Source of the DNA: Pelecanus crispus
Taxonomy: Eukaryota > Chordata > Aves > Pelecaniformes > Pelecanidae
Length of the DNA: 64,000 nt
Assembly: GCF_030463565.1 (NCBI RefSeq)
Contig: NC_134643.1
Span: 18,117,606-18,181,605, forward strand
Reading direction: 5' to 3'
The notes below the pieces were generated by a model. That model worked only from the letters and a program-made list of their open reading frames with translations, searched no databases and was not told where the DNA came from. Shown here piece after piece: positions 26,701 through 38,700 of this stretch (positions within the stretch are counted from its first letter, which is position 1; every line of letters starts with the position of its first letter). The position numbers and the translations under genes are program-made.

Positions 26701-29700
26701 GCCAGCTGCACTTCTTAAGGATGCTTCTGGTTCCCAGGCTGGCAGGCATTTTCTCTGTCACCATTTCAGCAGACATTTTCTTCTGTTCAATAATTTTCCC
26801 CTTCTACCCAGGTCACCTTTATAGCTGCGCGCATCACCCACATGTCCAGTTAAGACATGGACTGAGCCTCTTGTAATATTTTAAAGTTTCTTTCCCAGGT
26901 AGGTAGTTGAGATTGATATACCTGGGAGGGAGATTATGGAAGCTGATTAACCTTGGACCTGAAGCTTGACCTTTTATGTTTTAGCCTTTAATATGGGTGT
27001 GGAGGATGATTGAGTTTTTACTGTCTGAAGATGAAATCCAAGGAGCATTCTGTTCTCATCGTCAAGGAGGATACTGATCTGTAAAGCTCAGTAGACAGAC
27101 ACCATGGTGAAATGTTCTTACCGGCTTTTCTCAAGGGTCCGTGACCTCTGCTCTTTGTGGCCAACTTCACTTGTTCTGCAGGAGGACCCCTAAGGGCTAG
27201 AGAAATGTCCTCTGTAAGTTCAGTTCAGCTTGGCCAAACTGTAGATTATTTCAGGGGAGAGAGCAAGGAAGAACACTTCCCCCTGCCCCGTAATTTCTGT
27301 TGCTAAGCAAACATAAAGTATTTAACCAAACACAGAGGTTTTACAATGCCAGACCACACTGCTGCCAAAGTAGCAACAAACACTGCTTTAAAGAGTTGGA
27401 GGGGCGAGAGCAGTGGTAGTGGGGTGGATTTAAATTGCAAAGTCATGTAATTGAAAGTTAGGAAATGCTATGAAATGTGAAGCTGTGACAGTCCTTAATG
27501 ATGAGATGCTGTATTTTTTGTTTTGTTTTATAGGAGTTCTACCTCGTTTGTTGCGTACCCTTTAACTCTGCCTCGTTGCATAAAGAAATTCTGTATCTCT
27601 GGCACTACTTGTCCTCCTAGTGGTCAAGTTTATGGGGGTTTTGTTTTGTTTTTAATATAACAAGATGTAGCACAATCAGAACAACTGGAATTAAGGAAGC
27701 TGGAAGATCTGAGTAGACTTTCAAGGGCATTGGGGTTAATTTACACTACTTGTGGTTTTCTTATGTACACACAATGCATAGTCACTTCCTCTTTAAAAGA
27801 AACAAAAGTGCTTAATGAAGAATTTTTTCCCTTTAATGGTCTTGAGAAGATAACATCCCTACTAAGCTTTGGAATTTTTTGTGATATCTTCATGATATTG
27901 CACAAGCTCCAGTGCATTTGAAGTGCAGCAGATGTTTCACCTCAGCTGTGTGCATGCCCTTGTTCTGGAACAAGGCAAGTCCTTGAAAGTAGGGTAAGCT
28001 AATTATAAACATAGTTTTCTTGTAGGATTTAAAATTCCGTGTGGACACATAATTAGAAACAGCTCCATGTATAGGTATGCCCTTATGTCCATATCTTTCC
28101 ATTTATTTACAGGAGAGACAATACCTGCTGCAACAGTGAAAGTTCCCTACCCTACCCTACCCTTGGGAATAAATTTTTGTTTCAGTTGCTGGAGGATAAC
28201 TTGGTTTCTGGGGTCACTAGCAAAGCATCAGTGGCGAGATGATAGCACTCCTTTCAGTTTGGTGGAGTACAACCTGTAGCCTCATGGTGGAAGCTGTTAC
28301 ATTGTACTGTCCTCTCAATTCATGCATCTTTTTCCCATCTCTCCTAATTCTGTGCTCTAAACCTCTTAGAGCTGCAGGAATACAGATAATGTACCACCAC
28401 CGAACTTGCACAGCAGATAAAATGATCGGAGATACTGCACAAGGGCCTCCTGCAGAGGGGGGAGAGTTTATCCGTTCTGCTGAATATTTGCACTAGGGCT
28501 TCAGACCTTCTCAAAACACATAATGATTGGAGTCGGAGAGGCTCAGATATCAAAATTATCTGATTATCAAAGATTTACAAGGCAATATGTGAAAAAAACA
28601 GAAGAGGGTAGAACATAATATACAAATCCTGTAAAATGACATAAAGTCTGAACCCCTGTGTCTGTGTTGATAGTGGAATTAGCAAGTATTTTCTGTTCTG
28701 GATTGCTTTAAGCTTGAAATACACCTGCTGTTCTACTATTTATTGTCCAGATTGAGCTTAAAAAACAGTCCAGAGACAAAATGTAGAGTAATTTTTGTTT
28801 GGGAATCTCTCTCTCCCCCCCTTTTTTTTTTTTTACACAATCTTCTTTTTGGCATGTCTCTTGTATATATATGTGGGAAAAGTGATCAGTGATAATGACC
28901 CTGTTGTAGCTCTAGAGTAAAATAAGGTCATGAACAACAATACTGCCAGTGACAAAAAAGCAAGGCTAATTAGCCACAAAAAAGTCTTATGCATAGTTGA
29001 TACTGAGTTCTTATGAAAAAAGTTGTGAGAGTGTGTATATGTGTTTGTATAAGTAAATATATGTGTGTGTATGTATGTGTTTATATATAAATCATTATAT
29101 GGAAGTCAGTAGGGCATACTGTAACCTCAGAAAAGGGTAAAAATCTGAACTTGGTTCCTTGTCTCATAACCCCTTCTTAAAACTGTAAGATACTCAGGTC
29201 CATAATCGGACCATTGACTTCTATAAAAATACAGGGGTGCCAGAAATTGTTGGATAGAGGGTTATAAGGCATCATATAACTTTATGTGAGTATATGTTTG
29301 GGGTTTTTTTCTACCCATAGACATGCAGGAAGAAAACAGATACTTTTTTTTTCTTGTTATGACGACCAGATTTAGCAATAGACAGCCTTTCCTGCAGGTT
29401 ATTTCTTTTGGGAAGTGAAGGGTGAAGGGTACATCACGTATTTAGATGAAGGTAGCTTGTACCAAGGGCTTATTTTTTGACATCTTGAAAAGAAAACTTT
29501 AAAGTTGTTTTTCCTCCTTGCTTTAACAATTGTAAGTAAACATTTTCTACGTGATACAGCTGTTTGCTTTTTATGAAGTGTTTCTAGCTGTTGATTACTT
29601 GTTTTTTCTGGTGAATATATTTGGTATAGCACAGATTAAAAAAACCCCACCTAATCTGTCATAATCAGGTTTTAATTTTCTTATAGAAATACTTCAGGGT

Positions 29701-32700
29701 AACTAAATCTTTTTCTTCTCCCTTAATTAACAGAGGAGGAGCTCAGGAAGCTGAGAGAAGAAACAAACGCTGAAACATTAAGGCAGGAGCTAGAAAAGGA
29801 ACGGCAGAGGAGATTAGAACTGGAACAAAAAGTCAATGAAGTACTTAAAGCAAGGTAAGAGAAATATCTAAAGCAAGGTAAGATAAATATCTTCACTGTA
29901 AAGCTGAAAGCCACTTGAGATCTCTGACTGTCTCTGAGGAGTTCTGGTGAAAGCATCCATTTCCAGCCTAGGCTCTCTTAAAATAGATTAGTAGCTCACA
30001 GAGAGAGAAGCTGTCTATGTTTTCCTGTAAAAGTACATCTTGTACACCCATGTACGCCTGAATTACTTGACCATACCTACTGCCCTAGCTACAGAGGTGT
30101 CCTGACACTTGTCTGGGTGAGATGTTCTTCATTTCACCTTCTCTGATGCCCTCCCTCTGGGATCCCTGTAGTCCTAAGCCCTTTCAGCCTTGAGGACACC
30201 CACCTTGATGATGCAAAGCATCACATTTGATGTTGTCTCTCCTTAGTCTGCCTAGCTGCAGGGACTTTAGATCTTAAGACCATAGCAGCTGCTTGGTGGC
30301 CTTGTTGGTCTAGACCACTTGTGTACGCAGCTGCCTGTGTTACCTTCCTCAGCAGTAGCTAAGATTACTTGGCTGAGTGGTAGAATCTGTGGTTCACCAT
30401 CAACTACTGTCATCAGTAGGCGAGCAGCTCCGGTGCTGGCATGATTGTCAGCAGAGTGCTCCAACGCGGTGCACTTGGGCTTCCCAAATGGGGGAACCTC
30501 AAGGGAAGCCAAGAGAGCCACCAGGAGCCTGCAGCTCGTGCGATGGGTCATTGTTATAGGAGATTCCCTTCTGAAGGGAACAGAAGGCCCAGTATGCAGA
30601 CAGGACCCACCTTAGGGAAGTACAGCTGCGTCCCTGGGGCCCTGGTTAAAGATGTGAAGAGAAACCTTTCTACCCTGGTACAGCCCTCAGATTACTATCC
30701 AGTATTGATTTTTCAGGTAGGCAGCCATGAAGTTGCAATAGGAAGTCCGAGGGCAATCAAGAGAGACTTCAGGGCCTTGGGATGACTGGTTAAGGGATCA
30801 GGAGCACAAGTAATGTTCTCCTCTATCCTTCCAGTTGCAGGGAGTGATGAGGGAAAACACAAGAAGAGCCGGCAGATCAATACCTGGCTCCGAGTCCGGT
30901 GTCACCAGCAGAATTTTGGGTTTTTTGATCATGGGCCGGTTTACATGACACCAGGCCTGCTGGCGACAGACGAGGCACACCTGTCTCAAAGGGAGAAAAG
31001 GATCTTTTCACAGGAGTTAGCAGGGCTCATTGAAAGAGCTTTAAACTAGATTTGAAGGGGGAAAGGGATAAAACCAGGCTTGCTAGAGGTAAGCCTCGGG
31101 GTGGCATGCCAGTGTTTGAGGGACTGTGTGCTAGCAAGGTCCTTCGGTCTCAGTGGAGGTAGGGGATGGAGATCCATGTGACAGTGAAGGTGGAAGGGTT
31201 ATGGATGCATTAGAAACCACGGAACCACCTGAGAATGGTCACATAGGAATTACGGTTTCTCACTCCAAAAAGGTGGTGGGATCAGTAGCCCAGCTGAGTG
31301 CATCTACACCAATGCACACAGCATGGGCAACAAACAGGAGGAGCTGGAAGCCATTACGCAGCAGGAAAACTATGATACAGTTGCCATCATGGAAACATGG
31401 TGGGATGACTCAAACAACTGGAGTGCTGCAATGGATGTCTATAAGCTCTTCAGAAAGGATAGGCAGGGAGGGAGATGCAGTGGGGTAGCCCTTGTATATT
31501 AGGGAGTGTTTTGATTGTCTAGAGGTTAAGGATGATGGTAGGTTTGAGTGTTTATGGGTAAGAATCAAGGGAAGGCCAACAAGGCAGATATCATGGTGGG
31601 AGTCTGTTATAGACCACCCAAAAAGGATCAAGAGGCAGACAAAATATTCTAAGCAGCTGGGAGAAGTCTCACAATCACTAGCCCTTGTTCTCATGGGGGA
31701 TTTCAACTTACCAATGTCTGCTGGAAATAAAATACAGCAGAGAGGAAACAATCTAGGAAGTTCCAGGAGTGTGTGGAAGATAACTCCCTGACACAGCTGG
31801 TGAGTGAACCAACTAGGGAAGGCACCCCGCTGGACCTGTTGTTTGTGAACAGAGAAGGACTTGTGGGTGATGTGATGGTTGGAGGCTGTCTTGGGCATAG
31901 CAATCACAAAATAGAGCTTTTGATTATTGGAGAAGTAAGGAGGGCTGTCAGCAGAACTGCTACCTTGGACTTCTGGAGGGCAGACTCTGGCCTGTTTAGG
32001 AGCCTGGTTGACAGAGTCCCTTGGGAGGCAGTCCTGAAGGGCAAAGGAGTCCAGGAAGGCTGGACATTCTTCAGGAAGGAAATTTTAGAGGCACAGGAGC
32101 AGGCCATCCCCGTGTGCTGAAAGACAAGCCTGTGGGGAAGACAACCGGCCTGGCTGAACAGGGAGCTTTGGCTGGAACACAGGAAAAAAAGGAGAGTTTA
32201 TGACCTTTGGAAGAAGGGGCAGGCAACTCAGGAGGACTACAAGGGTGTTGTGAGGTTATGCAGGGAGAAAATTAGAAGGGCCAAAGCCTAACTAGAACTT
32301 AATCTGGCTACTGCTGTAAAAGACAATAAAAAAATGTTTCTATGAATACATCAGCAACAAAAGGAGGGCTAAGGAGAATCTCCATCCTTTACTGGATGTG
32401 GGGGAAAACATAGTGACAAAGGATGAGGAAAAGGCTGAGGTACTTAATGCATTCTTTGCCTCAGTCTTTAAGATCAATTGTTCTCCAGGTACCCCACCCC
32501 CTGAGCTGGAAGACAGGGATGGGGAGCAGAATGAAGCCCCCATAATCCAAGGGGAAATGGTTAGCAACCTGCTACACCACTTAGACACTCACAAGTCTAT
32601 GGGGCCAGAAGGGATCCACCCAAGGGTACTGAGGAAGCTGGCAGGAGTGCTCACCAAGCTCCTTTCAATCATTTATCAGTAGTCCTGGCTAACAAGGGAG

Positions 32701-35700
32701 GTCCCAGTTGACTGGAGGTTAGCAAATGTGGTGTGCACATACCAGAAGGGCTGGCAGGAGGATCTGGGGAATTACATGCCTGTCAGTCTGACCTCAGTGC
32801 TGGGGAAGGTTATGGAGCAGATCATCTTGAGTGCCATCAGGCAGCACGTATAGGACAACCAGGTGATCAGGCCCAGTCAGCATGGGTTTATGAAAGGCAG
32901 GTCCTGCTTGACCAACCTGATCTCCTTCTATAACAAGGTGACCTGCTTAGTGGATGAGGGAAAGGCTGTGGATGTTGTTTGCCTGGACTTTAGTAAAGCC
33001 TTTGACATTGTTTCCCACAGCATTGTCCTGGAGAAACTGGCTGCTCATGGCTTGGACAGGCGTACTCTTCTCTGGGTAAAAAAATGGCTGGATGGCCGGA
33101 CCCAAAGAGTTGTGGTGAATGGAATTAAATCCAGTTGGCGACCGGTCACAAGTGGTGTTCCCCAGGGCTCAGTACTGGGGCCAGTTCTGTTTAATATCTT
33201 TACCAATGATCTGGACAAGGGGATCGAGTGCACCATCAGTAAGTTTGCAGATGACACCACATTGGGTGGGAGTGTTGATTTGCTTAGAGTAGGAAGGCTC
33301 TGCAGAGGGATCTGGACAGGCTGGATTGATGGGCTGAGGCCGAGGCTCAACAAGGCCAAGTGCCGGGTCCTGCACTTGGATCACAACAACCCCATGCAAC
33401 ACTACAGGCTTGGGGAAGAGTGGCTGGAAAGCTGCCTGGCTGAAAAGGACCTGGGGGTGTTGGTTGACAGCCGGCTGAACATGAGCCAGCAGTGTGCCCA
33501 GGTGGCCAAGAAGGCCAACAGCATCCTGGCTTGTATCAGGAATAGTGTGTCCAGCAGGAGCAGGGAGGTGATTGTCCCCGTGTACTTGGCACTGATGAGG
33601 CTGCACCTGGAATACTGTGTCCAGTTTTGGGCCCCTCAATACAAGAAAGACATTGAGGTGCTGGAGCGTGTCCAGAGAAGGGCAAGGAACCTGGTGAAGG
33701 GTCTGGAGCACAGGTCTTATGAGGAGCGGCTGAGGGAACTGGGGTTGTTTAGCCTGGAGAAGAGAAGGCTGAGGGGAGACCTTATTGCTCTCTACAACTA
33801 CCTGAAAGGAGGTTGTAGTGAGGTGGGTGTTGGTCTCTTCTCCCAAGCAACAAAAGCACTAGCACAAGAGGAAATGCCCTAAAGTTGTGCCAGGGGAGGT
33901 TTAGATTTGTTATTAGGAAAAAAATTGTTCTCTTGAAAGGGTTATCAAGCATTGGAACAGGCTGCCCAGGGAAGTGGTTGAGTCCGCATCCCTGGAGGTA
34001 TTTAAAAGCCATGTAGATGTGGTTCTTAGGGACATGGTTTAGTGGTGGACTTGGCAGTGCTAGGTTTACGGTTGGACTAAATGATCTTAAAGGTCTTTTC
34101 CAGCCTAAACGATTTTATGATTCTGTCGGGAGATAGTGCAGGCTGTGTTGGTAATCGTGTGCGATAAGCACTGCCAGTTACTTAGAGGTGACAAGCAAGA
34201 ACAAACAGGTGAAACTTTTTGCTTGGAATACGAGGTTTCCCAGTGCCATCCAAACTCTTCTCAGCCTGCTGCTTCCTTCCGTACTCATCCTGAGTGTAAA
34301 AATGCCTTTCTGATTAGGCCAGCAGTCCATGTCCACTGGTATTCTGTAGCAATGGAAGTAGGAGCCATTTATAGGTAACATGTGAGCCTAATTGCTTTCT
34401 GTGGTCTGTTTACCTCCTATTCCTAAGGAACCATAGAATCATTTAGGTTGGAAAAGACCTTTAAGATCATTGAGGCCAACCATAAACCTAACACTGTCAA
34501 GTCCACCACTAAACCATGTCCCTAAATGCCACATCTACACGTCTTTTAAATATCTCCAGGGATGGTGACTCAACCACTTCCCTGGGCAGCCTGTTCCAGT
34601 GCTTGATAATGCTTTCAGTGAAGAAATTCTTCCTGATACCCAGTCTAAACTTCCCCTGGTGCAACTTGAGGCCATTTCCTTTCAACCTATCACTTGTTTC
34701 TTGGGAGAAGAGACCAACGCCTATCTCACTACAACCTCCTTTCAGGTAGTTGTAGAGAGCGATAAGGTCTCCCCTCAGCCTCCTCTTCTCTGGACTAAAC
34801 AACCTCAGTTCCCTCAGCTGCTCCTCATACGCATCCAAACCCTGTATTTAGAAGTATCAGAAGATACATTGCTGCCTTTTCACTCACTTCAGTATCTGTT
34901 TGCAGACCTGTTATCCATGAATTTATTTAACCCCCTCTTGAAAGTGCTGGAGCTGTCTACCACTGGAAGCTATGGAGGCACTACATTACAGAAGTCCACT
35001 CTTGACTCTAAAAAAGAAATTTATTTTCTTTTCTTTTTAACAGATTTCTTAGTGGTTTCAAGAAGCGCCCCATTGTTACAGAATTGTGAGATTTGGTTCA
35101 GCAGTCATCTTATTTACCATCCTTGATCAGTCCTTTCCTCTCTTACTCTTCTCCTCTCCAGACTGAAGAGTTCCAGTTTTCCCAGTGTCTCCTTAAGAGT
35201 CCTCCATCCCTTTCATCACTTCAGTTGCCATTCTTTAACTGTTGTGTCTTAAGATGAAGAGGCTCAGTTCATGTAGTATTCAAACTGTGGGTTCGCCAAG
35301 ACCTCATATAGAAGACAAATTAGGCCTTCCCTCTTATCCTCAGTACCCAGTACAGTGGGTTTTTTTTGACTGATGTTTCACGCTGATAGTTTTCCATAAT
35401 CACTGGTTCCACGCAAGGTTGGTCCATGTGCAGTCTTGACCTGAGCTTCCAAGTTTCCTTCTTGGAAGGGGCTCTGTAATGTCCTTGTGGAGGAGTTTTG
35501 TTCCCAAGCTAGCCCTGTGACCATGCACTTGGAAGGTGATCTGGATGGCTCTGATCTGGGGGGGTTTTTTGTGACGTTTTACAGTTGCTCTTACAGCTGG
35601 GAAGTGGGAGTGCATTTTTATTGCTAATTATGCTGGTTGGTCTGGCTGTATGTACATGTAACTTCCATTTTGTGTCTAGACTGATGTTGCCTGGTTGAGT

Positions 35701-38700
35701 GGGCTACTGGGGACAGCGGAAGAGGACAGACTTGGACCTGTCCCCGCGCTGAGCATACCTTTAGCTCCATAACAGCAGTACAAAGCAATGAGTATTGTTT
35801 TCTGCTATCGGTAGGTAAAGCTGACACTTCAGGATACCTTCTGTCTCTGACTTGCTGCCTTGGAGAAGTCATTTGAGATGCAAATTCCACGTGCTTCTCT
35901 TTGAGCATGGTACAGGTTTATACCATTAATGCTGGCACAGGCCTTTAGGCTTTGTCCCGAGAGCAGGTATGCCTGGGCTCTAGGTGACACGCCAGAGAAG
36001 GGGGAGAGTGATCCCATCATTGCTGGGAGCCTGGAGAAGGATGAGGAGCTGCCTTCCTCTGCAGGAAGGTACTCATCATCCTGCCCTATTTCAGAGTAAT
36101 GAGGATGGCCCAGGGTCTGATACGGCCCGCTGCGACTTATGAGTACATGTGTTTTACAGAAAAAAGAGTTTGAAGGTATTTGTTTGTCAATATTAGTGTC
36201 AACATCTGTGTCTTGTTGGATTGTGGACAACAGCAAATCTCTAGCAGGCATGCCATTGCTAAATTAAGGTAGCATGATCTGTCTGCTTCAACTCTGTATT
36301 CCCATTTAGATATCCTAAGGATTACACTAGCCCTTTAAGCTTGGGTATTGCACTTGGGGATTACATTCAGCCAATTATCCCCTTTATCGGAGTCTTTTTC
36401 TAACTAGTCTTGCTAATGTTCCAACCTTTTGGGGACAGTCAGGTATATGTAAGATGACAAAAAAAGACTTTGAAGGCTTTCCCAGTTTCTACCCAGAAGA
36501 AGAAAAATCAGGTTGCCTATGGTTTTTCCTTAACTTATGCTCTATTGCGTGAAATTCTTTTTCACTGCTTCTTACACTTTTGCACTTCACTGCAGGTGTT
36601 TTAAAATACTTTAAGAACTACAGGCAAAGTGTTGGCTAACACAATCAAATACATAATAGGCCAAGTTTACACCTGATGAAACTTAATTTTATTAAGCAAA
36701 GTTACTGCAGAAAGTCATCTCTGCTTTTGTTGACAAGACTAAATTTGCCCTGCTTATGTGTTAGCTAATTTTTCATATGCTCTTTAAATAGATGTGCATA
36801 TAAACATATTTGCATGTACTCTCCTTTTTGCTTACAGAAGTGAACTACTAATGAAAACCAAATCATGCTGTGGTGTAAGAAGGAAGAAATTATTTTAATA
36901 GTTGCAGCATTCAAAAGTAGCCATGAAGTAGATCAATACATGTAGCTATATAAATACATGCTGCAGAGTGTTCAGCAAGGAGAAAGCAATAAGCTAACAA
37001 TCTAGATTTTTTTGTTTGTTTGTTTTTGTGAAGAATGTATACTTCTTTCATTGAATTGTTCACAGGGAGGAGTGGAAGAAGAGGATATTTAGTGATTTTG
37101 TTTGTCATGGTGTTCATTGTCTGTATGTCCGTGTATTCAGAAACACAGTGGCCTCAGCTGAAGCTTTCCATAGATGCACTTTGGGACAGCCCAGCATTTG
37201 GTGCAACAGCTGAAGCTTATGACATTTTGCTAGTGCAACAATGCATAAATAATTTGGAATAGTCTGTGTGAGCAGTGCTTGTTTAGTGTAAATTGTGGAC
37301 TGTTGCTGCCTTATTTTACAAATTGTGAGCTAGCTCCATCACACAGAAAAGAAAAAACATTAACCAAAGAATGAAGTTTTGCAACAACACCTACCAACAA
37401 GCTGTGACTTATGCAAACCTTTTTATTAGTACCATTGTGAGATATTTTTAAGAGGACAAAATAGACAATGCTTCTGCATAAGCCACTATTCCTTCTGTAC
37501 CACTTACCCTGGTTAACTTTTCCTGACCTCTTGTTAAATTATGTCATCTTCCACACATGTTATGTTTTGAGCACGGCTGAATTTGTATGTTGAGAAGATG
37601 CCTCAGCTTGAGCTTGCTCTGGAGGCTGGAAGTGTTCCCTCCTGGAAGGATCCTTGTCAGGCTGGAACTCCACACAGGTAGCAGGAACCTGAGACCCAGG
37701 CCAAAAGTTTCTTGCCCTGCTGCCATGCTGTGCTGGGATTGCTGACATACATACGTGATTGCTGACATACCCAGTTGGCTGAACTTTGTGCATGCCTTTA
37801 TTTTTAACTTAGTAGATTTGGTGACAGGCTGCTGCTTGTAAAGTAGCTCCTGTCAAGAGTTATTTTTAGGGAGTTTTTTCTGCCCATGAACATTTAGATC
37901 TTGTACAACTCTGGGTTGATGATACTTCTTCTGAAACCTTTTCTTTTGTTTCTGAAACTACCAGTTTAGGACACTAGCCATGTAAAATGTGGGAGTATCT
38001 GGTGAGGAGGACAAAGGCTTCTGAAATGTTTGGTGTATTTTAATGGGAAGGACACACAAAACATATGAAGTTGTTTTAACTCAGTTTTGTGACAGCTCCT
38101 CAGGCTAAGAAGCCATGTGTACTCAAATGATTAGTCTTTAAACTAGGCTGTGAAAATACCTCCTTTATGCTTTTTTTTTTGCATTTCTGAGGTTGTAAGA
38201 TGCTTTTGATGGAAATGCACACACATTCACATTGCTTTGAGCAATAAGAAAGATATAATAGCCTTGACTGGCTTCCACAACAGCTGTCAAAAGAATGATG
38301 ATGAGTTGCTTGTGAACTCAGTACTCAGAGTCAGCCTGTAGGAAAATTGCTTTTAATATGTCTGAGAACATCCCAGCAGTGACTGGACCTGTTGTGTGCA
38401 GCGAGTCTGGTCTTCACACAGTTGTTCAGGAGAGTCTGTTGGTTCATACACGCCTCATCTCGCAACTGTGGTCAAGGCCAAAGATGCACAAACCCAAAAT
38501 GTTTGGTTAAGGTAAATGGCCTCCAGTGTCAAGGCTCCCTTAACTTCTGTGTCATGCTTGCAGCTACAAAAATAATCCTTTGGTGCTATTCTGTGGGGCA
38601 GCATCAAGTGGATGCTTCATCAGTGTGTGCTGGTCATTTTTGAATGCTACACAAGTCATGAACAGCTCTAACGGTCATGCTTCCCTGACTTATATATTAA

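Larger units (their letters stand above)
15081..29733 (+). other. GRAMD4: GRAMD4 intron (14.7 kb, longest)
   Basis: This intron has a GTAAGT donor and a TTAACAG acceptor. It contains a 23-bp tandem repeat at 15178-15233, a TG/TA run near 15606, a short perfect hairpin at 23942-23962, an LTR-like or unclassified segment at about 25735-26850 and TG/TA microsatellites at 25938-25964 and 29031-29090. No exon with matching phase was recognised. The remaining sequence looks unique. Confidence 0.8.
30280..34126 (+). mobile_element. CR1 LINE, nearly full length, degenerate
   Basis: This is a + strand CR1 non-LTR retrotransposon of about 3.8 kb; full avian CR1 is about 4.5 kb. From 5' to 3' it has ORF1 remnants with an esterase-like GDSL motif ([11 protein letters not shown] at 30547-30579), the ORF2 apurinic endonuclease region (ETWW near 31390; GDFNLP near 31700), the reverse transcriptase ([10 protein letters not shown] and FADD near 33155-33255) and a C-terminal domain. 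It ends in a CR1 tail (GATTTTATGATTCTGT to 34126). Frameshifts and stops break both ORFs, for example an extra base near 31493 and an in-frame TAG at 32681, so it is immobile. The 5' boundary is approximate. Confidence 0.93.

Noticed and set aside
26462..26824. 120-codon + strand open frame rich in Phe and Leu
   Set aside because: Lies across the CCAAT-rich segment with no recognisable domain; Phe/Leu richness follows from T-rich DNA.
25735..27365. CTGC target-site duplication around a 1.6-kb element (ACA|CTGC near 27360)
   Set aside because: A 4-bp match over this distance is expected by chance, and the implied element shows no retroviral coding or primer-binding site.
31410..31907. 165-codon minus-strand open frame
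   Set aside because: Antisense of the CR1 ORF2 endonuclease region.
33169..33846. 225-codon minus-strand open frame
   Set aside because: It is the antisense of the CR1 reverse transcriptase and C-terminal region; composition follows from the opposite strand.
32863..33882. 339-codon + strand open frame as a possible host gene
   Set aside because: Its residues ([19 protein letters not shown]) are CR1 reverse transcriptase; it is part of a broken retrotransposon.
36830..36875. Possible extra exon after CTTACAG at about 36838
   Set aside because: The enclosed sequence has stops in the required phase and no strong donor.
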